From positions 5,690,501 through 5,754,500 of the forward strand of contig OX442318.1 in NCBI GenBank assembly GCA_949358305.1: a stretch of DNA of 64,000 bases, written 5' to 3'. Shown piece by piece: positions 41,284 to 53,000 of this stretch (position 1 is its first letter; every line of letters begins with the position of its first letter). The notes under the pieces were generated by a model that saw nothing but the letters and a program-made list of their open reading frames with translations, was not told the DNA's origin and did no database searches. Origin of the DNA: Strigamia acuminata. Lineage: Eukaryota > Arthropoda > Chilopoda > Geophilomorpha > Linotaeniidae. A program made the translations under genes and the position numbers.

Positions 41284-41699
41284 GACGGCCAAATAAACTG
41301 ATTTTTGAAACTAGAAGGTTTTATTAATTTTACTGGTCAGTTTTGGATAACAATAATATTCACATTACTGTTGTTATCATCAACCTCAAGCTATACTATC
41401 CACCCACTGCTGCAGAAACAAAATTAATTAAAATGTGGTTTTTCAAAGAAGTTTTAGTTGTAAAAATATTTATATTGCATTGGTAATTAATTTTTTTCCA
41501 ACCACAAAGGATATTTTACTGCATCCACCAGTTGTCAATTTTGTTTTGTCAAAAAACATGTGACGGTGACGCTCTGGTGCTCGATTATTTTCTTGGCGAC
41601 AAAGAATCATAGTACCGAGAAGGTTTACAAGTGAACTATATAAGAAATAAATAGCAGAGGCGTGCCTTCTAGTTTCAAAAATCAGTTTATTTGGCCGTC
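41284..41699. repeat. 35-bp inverted repeat enclosing a third copy of the gene A/B upstream region
   Basis: The arms 41284-41318 and 41665-41699 are perfect complements (GACGGCCAAATAAACTG, then TTTTTGAAACTAGAAGG). Inside, 41384-41545 matches the distal promoter region of genes A and B (CCACCCACTGCTGCAGAAAC, CCACAAAGGATATTTTACTG), but no coding exon is present. Confidence 0.75.
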
Positions 41700-41718
41700 A
41701 ATCGGGGCCGTCAATCGG

Positions 41719-42070
41719 GGCCGTCCATAAATTACGTATGGCCTGGAGGGGGGGGGGGAGAAGGTTTCAAATTTTGTAATGGGTTGTTACGACAGGGAAG
41801 GGGGGGGGGTTCTTAAAAATGTTACGTAACAAAAAGTGAAAATTTTACTTTTATTGTTTCAATTTATTATTATTGTAAATTTTTAATTTTTGTAAAAAAT
41901 TTTAAATTTTTGTAAAAAATTTTAAATTTTTGTAAAAAATTCTAAATTTTTCAAAATTAACATTATTATTTATTAAGAACCCCCCCTCCCCATCGTAACA
42001 ACCCGTAACAAAATTTGAAATCCCCTCCCCCCCCCCCCCCCTCCAGGCGTTACGTAATTTATGAACGGCC
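41719..42070. mobile_element. MITE related to that in Gr-9 intron 1
   Basis: Ends GGCCGTCCATAAATTACGTA and TTACGTAATTTATGAACGGCC-like complement (one mismatch), long G and C runs inside each end, and three direct copies of a 20-bp unit AAATTTTTGTAAAAAATTTT-like at about 41875-41945. About 350 bp, no ORF. Confidence 0.7.
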
Positions 42071-42213
42071 ACTTAGCTGCATCGCCACAACTTTGGTTGG
42101 TTGTTGGTGTAAATAACTGTTTTCAGTTTGGGTTTCAGTTTTAGATTGGATAGACTAAAAAGTCTCCGCATGTTTCCGGTATTTAAGGTGACCGTAACCA
42201 CCACGAGCAACTG

Positions 42214-42513
42214 TCAGAACAGTCTGAGCGCTCGAACGCCTCCGCTACCATCCACGAAATTGGACGCCAGCCAGATGGGCCAATTTAGCACGACCCGACT
42301 CATGAACCCAAACAATCTGTTCAAATAGAGTCCCATTGACCAAAGATGTTCCACGGTCTTCTTTGGGATTGTCCCCAAGGAGCCAATCACGATCGGAAAT
42401 ACCCCGGCGCAAAAAGCCAGAAGGTGGTCACGGCACCCCTTGCAAGTTAGTGCAGCATCCCAGAGTGCCACGACGCACAGTTTGGAAACCACTGCTTTAT
42501 CGCATTTGGTCAA
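42214..42513 (-). pseudogene. Non-LTR retrotransposon fragment (RT C-terminal region)
   Basis: A minus-strand open stretch reads CKGCRDHLLAFCAGVFPIVI followed by GSLGTIPKK. This resembles the IPIVVGALGTVPK segment common at the C-terminus of animal non-LTR reverse-transcriptase proteins. The open stretch is 99 residues with no reverse-transcriptase core around it. Probably a truncated old copy. Confidence 0.45.
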
Positions 42514-42693
42514 TGATTTCAGGAATGTTCGACTGTTTATTGGGCCGTTCTCTCAGAAATATCCTGACATTCGTGCAAAAACACAAAGCGATTGACACGG
42601 TTGTAATTACAATATTTTATTACGTAATACATAGAGCATGTTACATGTAAAATAAACATATTGTATAGTGTGATTCAACTCCTATTTCGTTTC

Positions 42694-42918
42694 CTATTTG
42701 GTTTCCTCTGCTGGAGGTGCTTTGATGGTCTCCTTGTTTCCATCTTGGCTTCCATCTTGGCTTCCATCTTGTTTTCCCAGAATGGCATTCGATGTTGCTT
42801 TTCCAACATCCTTAAAAAAATTCATTTTCGTTCGAAAGCCGGTGTCCCAGAAATCAACAAAAGAAGAATCGACCGAGATAATCGTAAGAACGAGTAATAT
42901 CACACACAGGATTTTCAT
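42694..42918 (-). CDS. Small secreted peptide with QDG repeats
   Basis: 74 residues in a single coding exon. The signal peptide is MKILCVILLVLTIISVDSS (cleavage probably after SVDSS). The mature part is about 55 residues without cysteines, with three QDGS/N repeats and an acidic-Pro tail. A 5' UTR intron is visible: acceptor CTTGCAG before TCAAAATG (exon starts 42923) and donor GAAT-GTAAGTACC (intron 42924-43120). TATTTAAG at 43173-43180 suits a TATA box. No family recognised. It could be a secreted effector, neuropeptide-like or antimicrobial peptide, with no evidence to choose. Confidence 0.65.
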   Translation of the reverse strand: MKILCVILLVLTIISVDSSFVDFWDTGFRTKMNFFKDVGKATSNAILGKQDGSQDGSQDGNKETIKAPPAEETK

Positions 42919-42923
42919 TTTGA

Positions 42924-43180
42924 CTGCAAGAAAGAAAGAAAAATCAATTTAAATTATAAATCAGTCACTAGAGGAAGTGAGGGGCAACAACAACAACAAC
43001 GGGGGATCAGGGAAACCGAAATTCGGTGTGGCGCCATGTGGTCCATACACATATTACAATGGATTACTTTTCTGTTGTGTATTAAATGTTATTAGTAAGA
43101 CTACGCACTACGGTACTTACATTCGTGAATGAGGGACCGTAGCGGGACTATGGATCAAATGTGAAGTTTTCCCTTAAATA
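42924..43180 (-). promoter_or_regulatory. 5' UTR intron and TATA box of the small secreted peptide gene
   Basis: GT-AG intron 42924-43120 on the minus strand, a short non-coding exon from 43121, and TATTTAAG (43173-43180) about 25-30 bases before the likely start. The same layout is used by genes A, B, C and E in this window. Confidence 0.5.
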
Positions 43181-43760
43181 CACAGCTCAAATGGTTTATT
43201 TTGCAGACACAACTGCTGGTTTACAAAGGTTTTTAAATTAAACGTCTAATGGGAATAAAATTTCATGTTTTCCCATAAAAGAAATAAAATAAAAACATGT
43301 CGGTTAAAAGCTGAGTCAACTTCCGTATTACCAGGTGAAATTGCTCATATATTTCCAATTTATTCATTTATTATATTTGTTTGTTCATTTATTTATTTAT
43401 TTTGTTTATTTATTTATTTCCCAATTTCATAAACACATTCTTTGCAAACTTTTAGTTTTCTTTTCCCATATTACATGCCCCGATAAGCCGATGCCGTTAA
43501 ATTTACGCAAAAGTATATTCACAATTGAACTAGATTTTGAAAAACCAATAATTTGCACCTATCAAATCTCACACCAGACGGTGTTAACCGCTTCATTACC
43601 ATTATCAAGATGGAGGCAAAGTGATATACAAATTCAGCGTCGAGTACAGGGCGATATCTCACACGGAGATGAAGCTTGAAGTCAATTCGCAAAGGTAAAA
43701 CAAACAACGTCGACCATTAAACTCAACACCAACCAATAAAATCCACCATTTCAAATTTTA
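43181..43760. other. Spacer with an unassigned coding-like patch
   Basis: 43335-43440 is ATTT-rich. 43560-43697 on the plus strand has a short coding-like reading (GKVIYKFSVEYRAISHTEM) ending in a possible donor CAAAG-GTAAAAC, but its phase does not fit the MARF1 exon at 44064 and upstream stops close it. I cannot assign it to a gene. Confidence 0.25.
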
Positions 43761-44006
43761 TTACAATTTATCTACATTAACGAATTTCATTGTCTGAACT
43801 GAACCCAACACCAGCCCGATGCAAATCGCAACGAATTGCACAAAAACGAGATAACCATATCTGAATTGTGACATATTCTCAAAGATAATTGTGTCATTGA
43901 CAGGAACGAATGCAGAAAATAATGAAAACGCGACTGGAAATTGAAATAAATGCAAATAAATGACACCAGACCGCGCAGACACAACAAAACCACATGGCAA
44001 AAGCAA
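43761..44006 (-). CDS. Hypothetical last exon with one membrane segment
   Basis: An open frame ends in TAATAAA, so stop codon and polyadenylation signal overlap. A good acceptor (TTTCAATTTCCAG) lies inside, at about 43936. The part after it encodes about 56 residues with a hydrophobic helix (YLVFVQFVAICIGLVLG). Probably the terminal exon of a minus-strand membrane protein whose other exons I cannot find; they would lie to the right, within MARF1. It could also be a chance ORF. Confidence 0.3.
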   Translation of the reverse strand: MLLPCGFVVSARSGVIYLHLFQFPVAFSLFSAFVPVNDTIIFENMSQFRYGYLVFVQFVAICIGLVLGSVQTMKFVNVDKL

Positions 44007-44063
44007 AAATAGGTATAAAATATTTAAAATGTCGTTTAATTAACGTTTTTAAAATGGATATTA

Positions 44064-47000
44064 ATGCGATTTATCTCTTTGGCAGGTCACCAAGACGGGG
44101 CTAAATTCCACCATGCAATTATTAATAATAAATCACATTCACACTTGCTGCCACCAATTGGAGTTTTTTGGGACATCGAAAATTGTCAAGTTTGTGGCGA
44201 TGAACTCGAATAAATTGATGAAAATATAAAATTTATTTCTTTATTTTTTTTTTTAGGTACCGAAGGGTAAATCGGCGCTTGCAACGGCGCAACTTATACG
44301 GAAAAAGTTTTTCGAGAGTCATCGCGAGGCTGAATTTATGTGCGTGTGCGACATCAGTAAAGAAAGCAAAGACGTCATTCAGGAACTTAATAATGCACAG
44401 GTCGAATTAAGACGGTGTTTGGATTGCGGCTGGAAATCAGACGGGGAAACAATATTTATTTTTCCATATGAACATGCAATTTTTAGGCCTTTTTTGTCTA
44501 AATATGTCATTTTTGGGCTGTTTTTGATCAAAAATTGCCATTTTTGGGCTATTTTCGGTCTACATATGCTGTTTTTGATCTATTTTTCGGTTTAAATAAG
44601 CAATTTTCGGGCTTTTTTGCTCGGAAAATGTTCATTTTTGCGTCTGAAAACCGATTTTTCACTTGGGAATGAATTTTTGAGCTTAAAAATTGTATTTGAC
44701 GGGCCTGAGAATGGATTTGGGTGTCTAAAATGTAACTTTTTTTTTCTTCTTTATTTCATGCACAAAAATTGTAGAAATATTTATTTTTATGGCTAAAAAT
44801 TGCATTTGCTGTTCATCCAAGCCTCTCGAGTCGTAATCTAATAAATGTTTGCCGAATATTGAATATTTATTTGATTTTAGGTGACGGTAGTTCATATAAA
44901 CGCTACGGGTAAAAATGCAGCGGACGATAAGCTTCGACAGAGCATGCGCAGGTTTGCTGACATCCACGGTTCGCCATCGACCATCGTTTTAATTTCGGGC
45001 GATGTTAACTTCGCCGCCGATTTATCCGATTTTAATCATCGTCGACACATTCAAATCATCGTTTTACATAATAATTTCGCGCCCGAACCGTTGCTCGCTT
45101 GCGCACATCTTCATTTTAATTTCGCTCAATTATTAACTGAATTACCTTTTCGAACACCCGTTAAAGTAATTCTTATCGATTTTATACATTTAAGGGGACA
45201 GAATGATGCGTTTTGGATGTTTGAAATGCGAAAAAACATGTATTTTTCAATTGTATTTCCACAAAAACAAATTTAGCTTTGACGCCGCCATTTTGGAAAA
45301 TGGTCGTCGCGATAAATGTGAATAAATCGTTGTTTTTGTTGTTTTTTTGATGTTTTTCTGGTTTGAAAAATTCAAAATAAATTAATCTGTCCCTTTGAAG
45401 GTTGTTTTTAATAAAAATAAATTAAATTTTGGTTTTTTTTTTTTATTTTCTTTTTATTGTAGTCGAACGGTCAACAAAATCAAAATTGTGAATTACTAGT
45501 GACGAAATTGCCCACCGATCACAGCTCGAATCAAATTCGTGGACGACTGAAGCAATTATCGGATAATTGTGGTGGGAGAGTGATCACAGTTAGTCAATCT
45601 GCTGCCGTAATTCGATTTCCAACACCCGAAGCAGCGCAAAGGTATAAATAAATTTACAAACACAAAAAATGTCGATTCCAGTACAGTTGTGAATTCAAAA
45701 CTAAACTGGAAAAATAATTTTTTTTAAATTTGCCCAAATTTAACCAAATTAAGGTGTATAAAATATGTATAAATTATTTATGTAATATCTAACACCCCTA
45801 TTTTTATGGAATGGGTATATTATGTCACGTGGTATGCAAATTTGGAAAAGTTTTCGTTTTTGACGACTTTGTGGTTTTATTTCACTTCACTTTGTTTTTC
45901 TTAACGTTCAACATGGACGGTTCAGAGGATGATGAGTTTATGAAAATGTGTAGTTTAATTTTAGCTGCACAAATCGAGTATGCTGCTTTTTTATTTATAT
46001 TTAATTCGTTTATTTTATTTTTTTTAATGTACCGGTATATATATTATTTTGGATTTTAGGGCTAAAAAACGAATGGCTAAGGAAGACGTTTATGGGAGCA
46101 AAATTGCCGTTAATTTTCCTTCCAAACACGAGCTGCTTGATTCGACTGACAACCCAGTTTTAACTAGTCCAGGTACGAATGAAAATTAACGTTTTTATTA
46201 TTTTTATTTTATTTTAGTTGAAAATTGAGAGTAAATTTCATTTTATTTTTAATAGCGAAACGCTTGAATACAAATTCGGATGAGAACGGGCGAGCACAAT
46301 ATTTTGGTTTGGGTGGAAAAGATGTATCGACTTCGCCCGGAAAATACGGAAAAGGAGGCGATTTTCCACCTCCGCCCACTATCACACCATTGGGCAACAT
46401 TTGCAATTCGGGCTGGTCGTCGGATTTGCGGTCCCGGCTTCCTTATGTGCCGTGAGTATTTAGAAACGCCATTTTTAATTATTGTTTAGAACGGTTGTCG
46501 CTAGAATTTGGTGTTAAACACTTAAATAGACGATTTCTACACGAAAAATACAAATTTTTGTTTAAATAGTAAACATGGCGTCAAATATACAATTTCTAGT
46601 AGAGTTGTGAATGATTATGACGGTTTATTTTAATCCGAGACGAGTTTACCATTGAAAAGTGCACTGGAATTGGTACATTACCCAATGTTGTTTAAAATCG
46701 ATTGTTTTGCAGATTTCCAACGAATTCCAATTCGATTTTCATTATTAATTTCATTTTATCAATAAATAAACTCTATTATTTCAGACGTCATCAACGCCGA
46801 TCACCGAACTACCAGGACGATTTAGAAATCGACTTAGCTCGCTTAACCGCTTGGCATACTCAGCATCAACCGATCGTTCCTATCGATAAATCGTTGTATA
46901 TAAACTCCCCATCAGTATCACCACCAGTAATCGATGCGAAACCGGTCCCACCTCAAACCGAAGGTTAAACAAAATTAAAAAAACAAAAAAATACAGAAAT

Positions 47001-50000
47001 TAATCAATTTTTCGACTTTATTTAGGCTTAAATGGCTCGGATCAACTACAAAAACGTTATGACGTGCAGGACAATATCAGATCACACCTTAGAGCGCATC
47101 GTCCGTCCAGACGTCGAATTAAATCGGCCTCGCAGACGGTTAATCGAAGCGTGAACGCCTCGCCGTACGATGGATTGAACAATCCTGCGTGGAATCAAGG
47201 CGCACAAAGAACCGCGGGGAAATTGAGTTGTCAAAGCACGCCGCGCACGAACTTTGAACGAAATCATTCCAGGTCCATCAGTCCTTTGATGAGCAACGAG
47301 GTGGTGTTTCAACCGATCACGAGTCCCGTGCAGGAACCGGTCGATTTGTTGGTCTCAAATTTGGATCAGAGTTTGGATATGAATGCGTTGAAAACTACGA
47401 TTAATATGATTTTTCAAGAATGTGTACCGGTAATTTTGTGTTTTTTGGGTTTTTTTGGGTTTATTTTAATGTTTTGTGTTTTTTTAGGTGTTGAATTTGA
47501 ATATGGTGGTCAGTTCGGATGGAACTGCGACGTGTGTGGTGAGAGTGAGGAGTATGCACGATGCGCAGTATGCGATTTCGCAGTTGCATAGACAGAAAAT
47601 TGGGTTTAGACGGATTATAATTTCGGTTGAGAATAATAGCGGACCATCTCTACCTATTCTAAAGTAAGAAATTGAGTGGAGGGGATTGGGAGTGGTTTTT
47701 TTTTTAAGGTTATTTTGGATTTCTGGGTGTTGGAAGATTTTATTTTATTTTTATTTTGGATTTTTAGTTTAAATTCGGAAAAATTTAATTTCAAAAATAA
47801 TTTTACATTTTCTGACTCAATTTTATGGGATTTACACTTTTTGATTGAATTTTATGGAATTTACAAATTTTCTAACTAAATTTCTTAGATTTTTACATTT
47901 TCTGATTAAATTTTCTAGATTTTTACATTATTTTCTGATTAAATTTGAGATTTTTACATTTTCAGGCTAAATTTTTGAGATTTTACATTTTCTGACTAAA
48001 TTTTTTAGATTTTTACATTTTCTGACAATTTTCTAGATTTATACATTATTTTCTGATTTAATTTTAGATTTTTACATTTTCAGGCTAAATTTTTGAGATT
48101 TTACATTTTCGGACTAAATTTTTTAGATTTTTACATTTTCGGACTAAATTTATGCAATTTAAACATTTTTTGACAATTTTATGAAATTTTTACATTTTCT
48201 TACAAAATTTCTAAAAAAAATTAAATTTTAATATTAAATTTAAATAATTCCAGGTCACAAGTTCAAATGTTATTAACTGACGTTCCCGGCCATTCCCTAC
48301 CACTGTTTAAATTGAGGGAACTCTACGAGAAACGGTAAAAAAAAAAAATTCGATTTATAAAATTATAATTATTAAAAAAAATTTATTTTGCAGTTACCAT
48401 CAATCAATAACCGTCGCGGACTTGAACCGAATGAAAGATCTAGTCCTAGTCAACGACAACATGAACAACACCAGCACCTGCAACAGTAACAAAGGCCGCA
48501 TTGTGACCATGAACGAAAACTATAGGGAAACGCCATCACCCGCTTGTTCCGAGGGCTCCAAGGAAGTCCAATCGATAATGGAGAAATCGTTTTGCGAACT
48601 CCATTGTCCGAATCCGAACGACGGAAAGGGCTGGGCCGAAAAGGAAGGCTCAAAGAGTTTACCCGATATCAAAATCTCACTCAAACAACTCTCGCCTCGC
48701 TTGCACGTTCTCCTCAAGTCCCATAACGGTTCTTTACCGCTCGGAAGGTGAGAATAAAATCGATTTTTATCGAATTGGTGACGAATTTTACTGGTTTTTC
48801 ATGTTTTTTAATCATTTTTAACGATTTTTACTCGTTTTTTAATCATTTTAAACGATTTTTACTCGTTTTTAATCATTTTAAACGATTTTTACTAGTTTTT
48901 TAATCATTTTAAACGATTTTTTCACGTTTATTCACGATTTTTACTAAATTTTCATGTTTTTTTCAGTTTTCTTGCTTGCTACAAGCACGAATTTGGTCCT
49001 TTAATGCCAGCCGTTGAGGGCGGGGTTCCTTTGGAACACCTGATCGCATGTGTACCGGAAGTGTGTATCGTTACCAATCCAACGGGATCAAAAAGGGTTA
49101 AATTTTTCGAGCATACAATGGAGGAACAGCCGAATGGTAGTGGAAATTTATTTTATTTTTATTTTTTGGTTGATTTTTAATTTTTATTTTTTTAACAGCT
49201 GAATTTAGGACTATTAGTCCGCCATTGGCGCCTCAGTTGACGTTATTTAGCCGCGAGATCGTGGATTTGCTTAAAAATTGCGATAATTGTTTGATGGCTT
49301 TTGTCAAGTTTATTCCTGCGTATCACCACCATTTTGGCAGACAGTGCAGAGTTGCCGATTATGGATTTACTAAATTGGTCGAATTGTTGGATGCGATTGG
49401 GCACATCGTGCAGGTATATATTTTTTTTACATAAATTAATTTTTATATTTAATTTTTTTTTTTTTTTTAATTTTGTTAATTTTGTTTAGGTTATGGGGGA
49501 AGGGAATAGGCGTGTGATAACGCTGTCGCATCGGAGTCAGATGAAGCGGTTCACGTCGGATATCCTTCGTATTCTTAAATCGCAAGCCAGTAAACAATTA
49601 CTGCTTAAAGACTTTGCATCGTTGTACTCTAAGTGTTTCAGCAAAGATTTTAAAATCACGAATTATGGAGTTTGCGAATTGAATGATCTTTTAGAGGAAT
49701 TAACTGAACATACGATTGTGGTAAGTTGATCAAAAATCAATCTAATGAGAATTTTATTGAAAAATCGATTAAATTAATCAAAATTGATTGAAAAATCGAT
49801 TAAATTAATTAATATTGATTGAAAAATCGATTAAATTAATCAAAATTGATTGAAAAATCGATTAAATTAATCAATGTTGATTGAAAAATCGATTAAATTA
49901 ATCAAAATTGATTGAAAAATCGATTAAATTAATCAAAATTGATTGAATAATCGATAAAATTAATCAAAATTGATTGAAAAATCGATTAAATTAATCAATA

Positions 50001-53000
50001 TTGATTGAAAAATCGATTAAATTAATCAAAATTGATTGAAAAATCGATTAAATTAATCAATGTTGATTGAAAAATCGATTAAATTAATTAAAATTGATTG
50101 AAAAATCGATTAAATTAATCAAAATTGATTGAATAATCGATAAAATTAATCAAAATTGATTGAAAAATCTATAAAATTAATCAAAATTGATTGAAAAATC
50201 GATAAAATTAATCAAAATTGATTGAAAAATTGATTAAATTAATCAAAATTTATTGAAAAATTGATTAAATTGATCCAAATTGATTAAATTAATCAAAATT
50301 TATTAAAAAATCGATTAAATTAATCAAAATTTATTGAAAAATTGATTAAATTGATGAAAACTGATCGAAAACCCGACGAAATTAATTATCTATTCATTTT
50401 AAATATTTTAGGTTACGGGCATCGACGAGGAAACTATGATTTCCATTCCACGGCGCGACCAAACGCCGGTGGAAATCGAACGAACAAAAACATTCGCGGT
50501 TGAAGTTTTGGAATTGCTGCGTCAAAGCCCGCAGTGCCAAATGGGGTTCCACAAATTTATTCCAGCATATCACCACCACTTTGGTCAGCAGTGCAGGGTC
50601 GCTGATTACGGCTTCACCAAACTGCACGAATTGTTCGAAGCCATTTCCGACGTCGTAAAAGTAAATTAAAACAAATATTAATTTCTAATTTTTTTTTAAT
50701 TTTTTTTTTTAATTTTTTTTTTTAATTTTTTTTATTTAAATCCAGATTAATGGCGACGGCGATGAAAAAGTATTAATCCTAGAAGAACAAGAATTGCTTC
50801 GCGTTTTAGTCGCTCAAATAACTAGTCTGATCAAAACATCGTGGGATTTTTCGATTCCACTTATTCGATTGATGACCATTTACACGCAAAATTTTGGTCA
50901 TTCAATTAATTTGGATGATTTTCAAGTGGTCGACGAACTTGAATTATTGTCGAAAATTAGGCACGCGGTTCAGGTGAGTGATTTTAGTCGATAAACGTTT
51001 GAATTTGAGTGATTTTCGTCGAAAAACGTTTGGATTTGAGTGATTTTAGTCGATAAACGTTTGAATTTGAGTGATTTTAGTCGATAAACGTTTGAATTTG
51101 AGTGATTTTAGTCGAAAAACGTTTGAATTTGAGTGATTTCGGTCGATAAATGTTTAGATTTGATTTTTTTGTTGAATGTAGGTTGTTGAGTCATCCGGTG
51201 GACCGTTAGTGAAGCTTGCGGATAAGAGTTTCTTGCGCCAATTGTGTCTCAACGCTCGTCGACTCATGATGGAGCTTCCAGCAGGCCCCATTTTGGCCAC
51301 GGAGTTTGATGAAATGTTTTTACAGCGCTTTTCGTATTCTTGTAACATTATTCAATTGGCTGATGAATTACAAGAGTTTATAGTGGTAATTGGAAAGCTT
51401 GATTATGAAATATAAATGGAAAAATTGATTTTGGACAATTTGTGGAAAAACGAGATTTTTGGGTCTTAAAATTTTAAAAAAATGAATTTTTTGTTGAAAA
51501 TATGAAAAAAATCGATTTTAAATTTGTTTAAAATAAGAAAATTTATTTTAAATTGGTTTAAAATTTAAAAAAATCGATTTAAATCGGTTTAAAAAATCCG
51601 AAAATCGATTTTTAATTCGAAAATTGGTTTTTAATTTATGAAAAACCGAATATTTATCGCTTAAAAACCCTAAAATCTAATTTAAATCCCGTTAAAACTT
51701 CAAAAAAAATGTATTTTTAATTTAAAATTTAACATAGAACTCATCTTTTCTATTTTTCTTACAATTCAGTTTGACGGTCGCCATTCAGATGCCGCAGTAA
51801 GCCTAAAACCTCTGCAGCTATTTGCAAGAAACGTGCATCTTTTACTCCACGATAACCACGGCAAAATTTCCCTGAATAACTTCGAACAATTCTACAAACA
51901 ACGATTCAACGTTGAATGTTCCCCGGAAGAGTTGGGATTCGCCGACGTCGTTGAGCTTTTTCAGGCCATCCCCGACATCGCTCACGTGCGAGGAAAGACC
52001 AACAAACGCACAGTCTGCTTGAACCGCGAATTTCTCGCCGGTAAAATACAAAAATCGATATTTATCGTGTTTTGCCAAATAAATTATTAACTCTAATGCG
52101 TTTTAGGTTCGCCGTTGCATATTTTGTCGCTTAAAAGTCGCAATTCGGTCGAAAAGGAGGAAAATAATTCGGAAGGTTTTTTAAAACGAAATTTTAAGTA
52201 ATTTGGTTGATTTAATCATTTATTTTTATTTTTTTAAATTTTGTTTTAGTCGATAAAACGATGAATATGACGCCGGTGGATTTGTTGAGCGCTCCTGTTC
52301 CCAGTTGTATTCCGTCACCGTCAATCCAGCCAAACCAATGGGAGAGTGATTTGATTAGATTTGAAACGCCTTTGATGGAAGAAACAGGTTAAAAAGATTA
52401 TTTGCAATAGTTTTCGTGTTTCCATCTCGTTTTAACTTCGTTTTAACTGTTGGATGTGAAGTTTTAATTTTTAAATGAAATTTATGTGTTAATTTCCTTG
52501 AAAAAATGAATTTTAATGATAATTTATGATAAAATTCATTAAAAATCGATAAAATTCATTAAAAATCGATAAAATTCATTAAAAACACGATAAAAACTGA
52601 TTAAAAATCGATGAAATTCGTTAAAAATTGATGAAATTTATTAAAAATTGATGAAATTCATTAAAAATTGATGAAATTCGTTAAACAAAAGATAAAAATT
52701 CATTAAAAATTGATGAAATCCGTTAAACAAAAGATAAAAATTCGTCAAAAATCGATAAAATTGATTTAAAAAAATATTTAATTTAATTTTCTTTCTAAAT
52801 TTCATCAATTTTTCCAAAAACATGAAAATTCCGCTTTGTTTTCCCACCCGAATCTATTTAAAACGCCCACAAACCCCAATTCCACCGATTTCAATCCCTT
52901 CCCCACTGTTTGTGCACCTTAAAACCCCCATAACCCACTTTTGTGCAACTCGTTTTAACCTCGCTCCTTTTCCACCTATCGATTGACAACCAGGTTTCAA

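Noticed and set aside
49745-50392. CRISPR-like direct repeats
   Set aside because: The units are contiguous with no unique spacers, inside a eukaryotic intron. It is an ordinary minisatellite.
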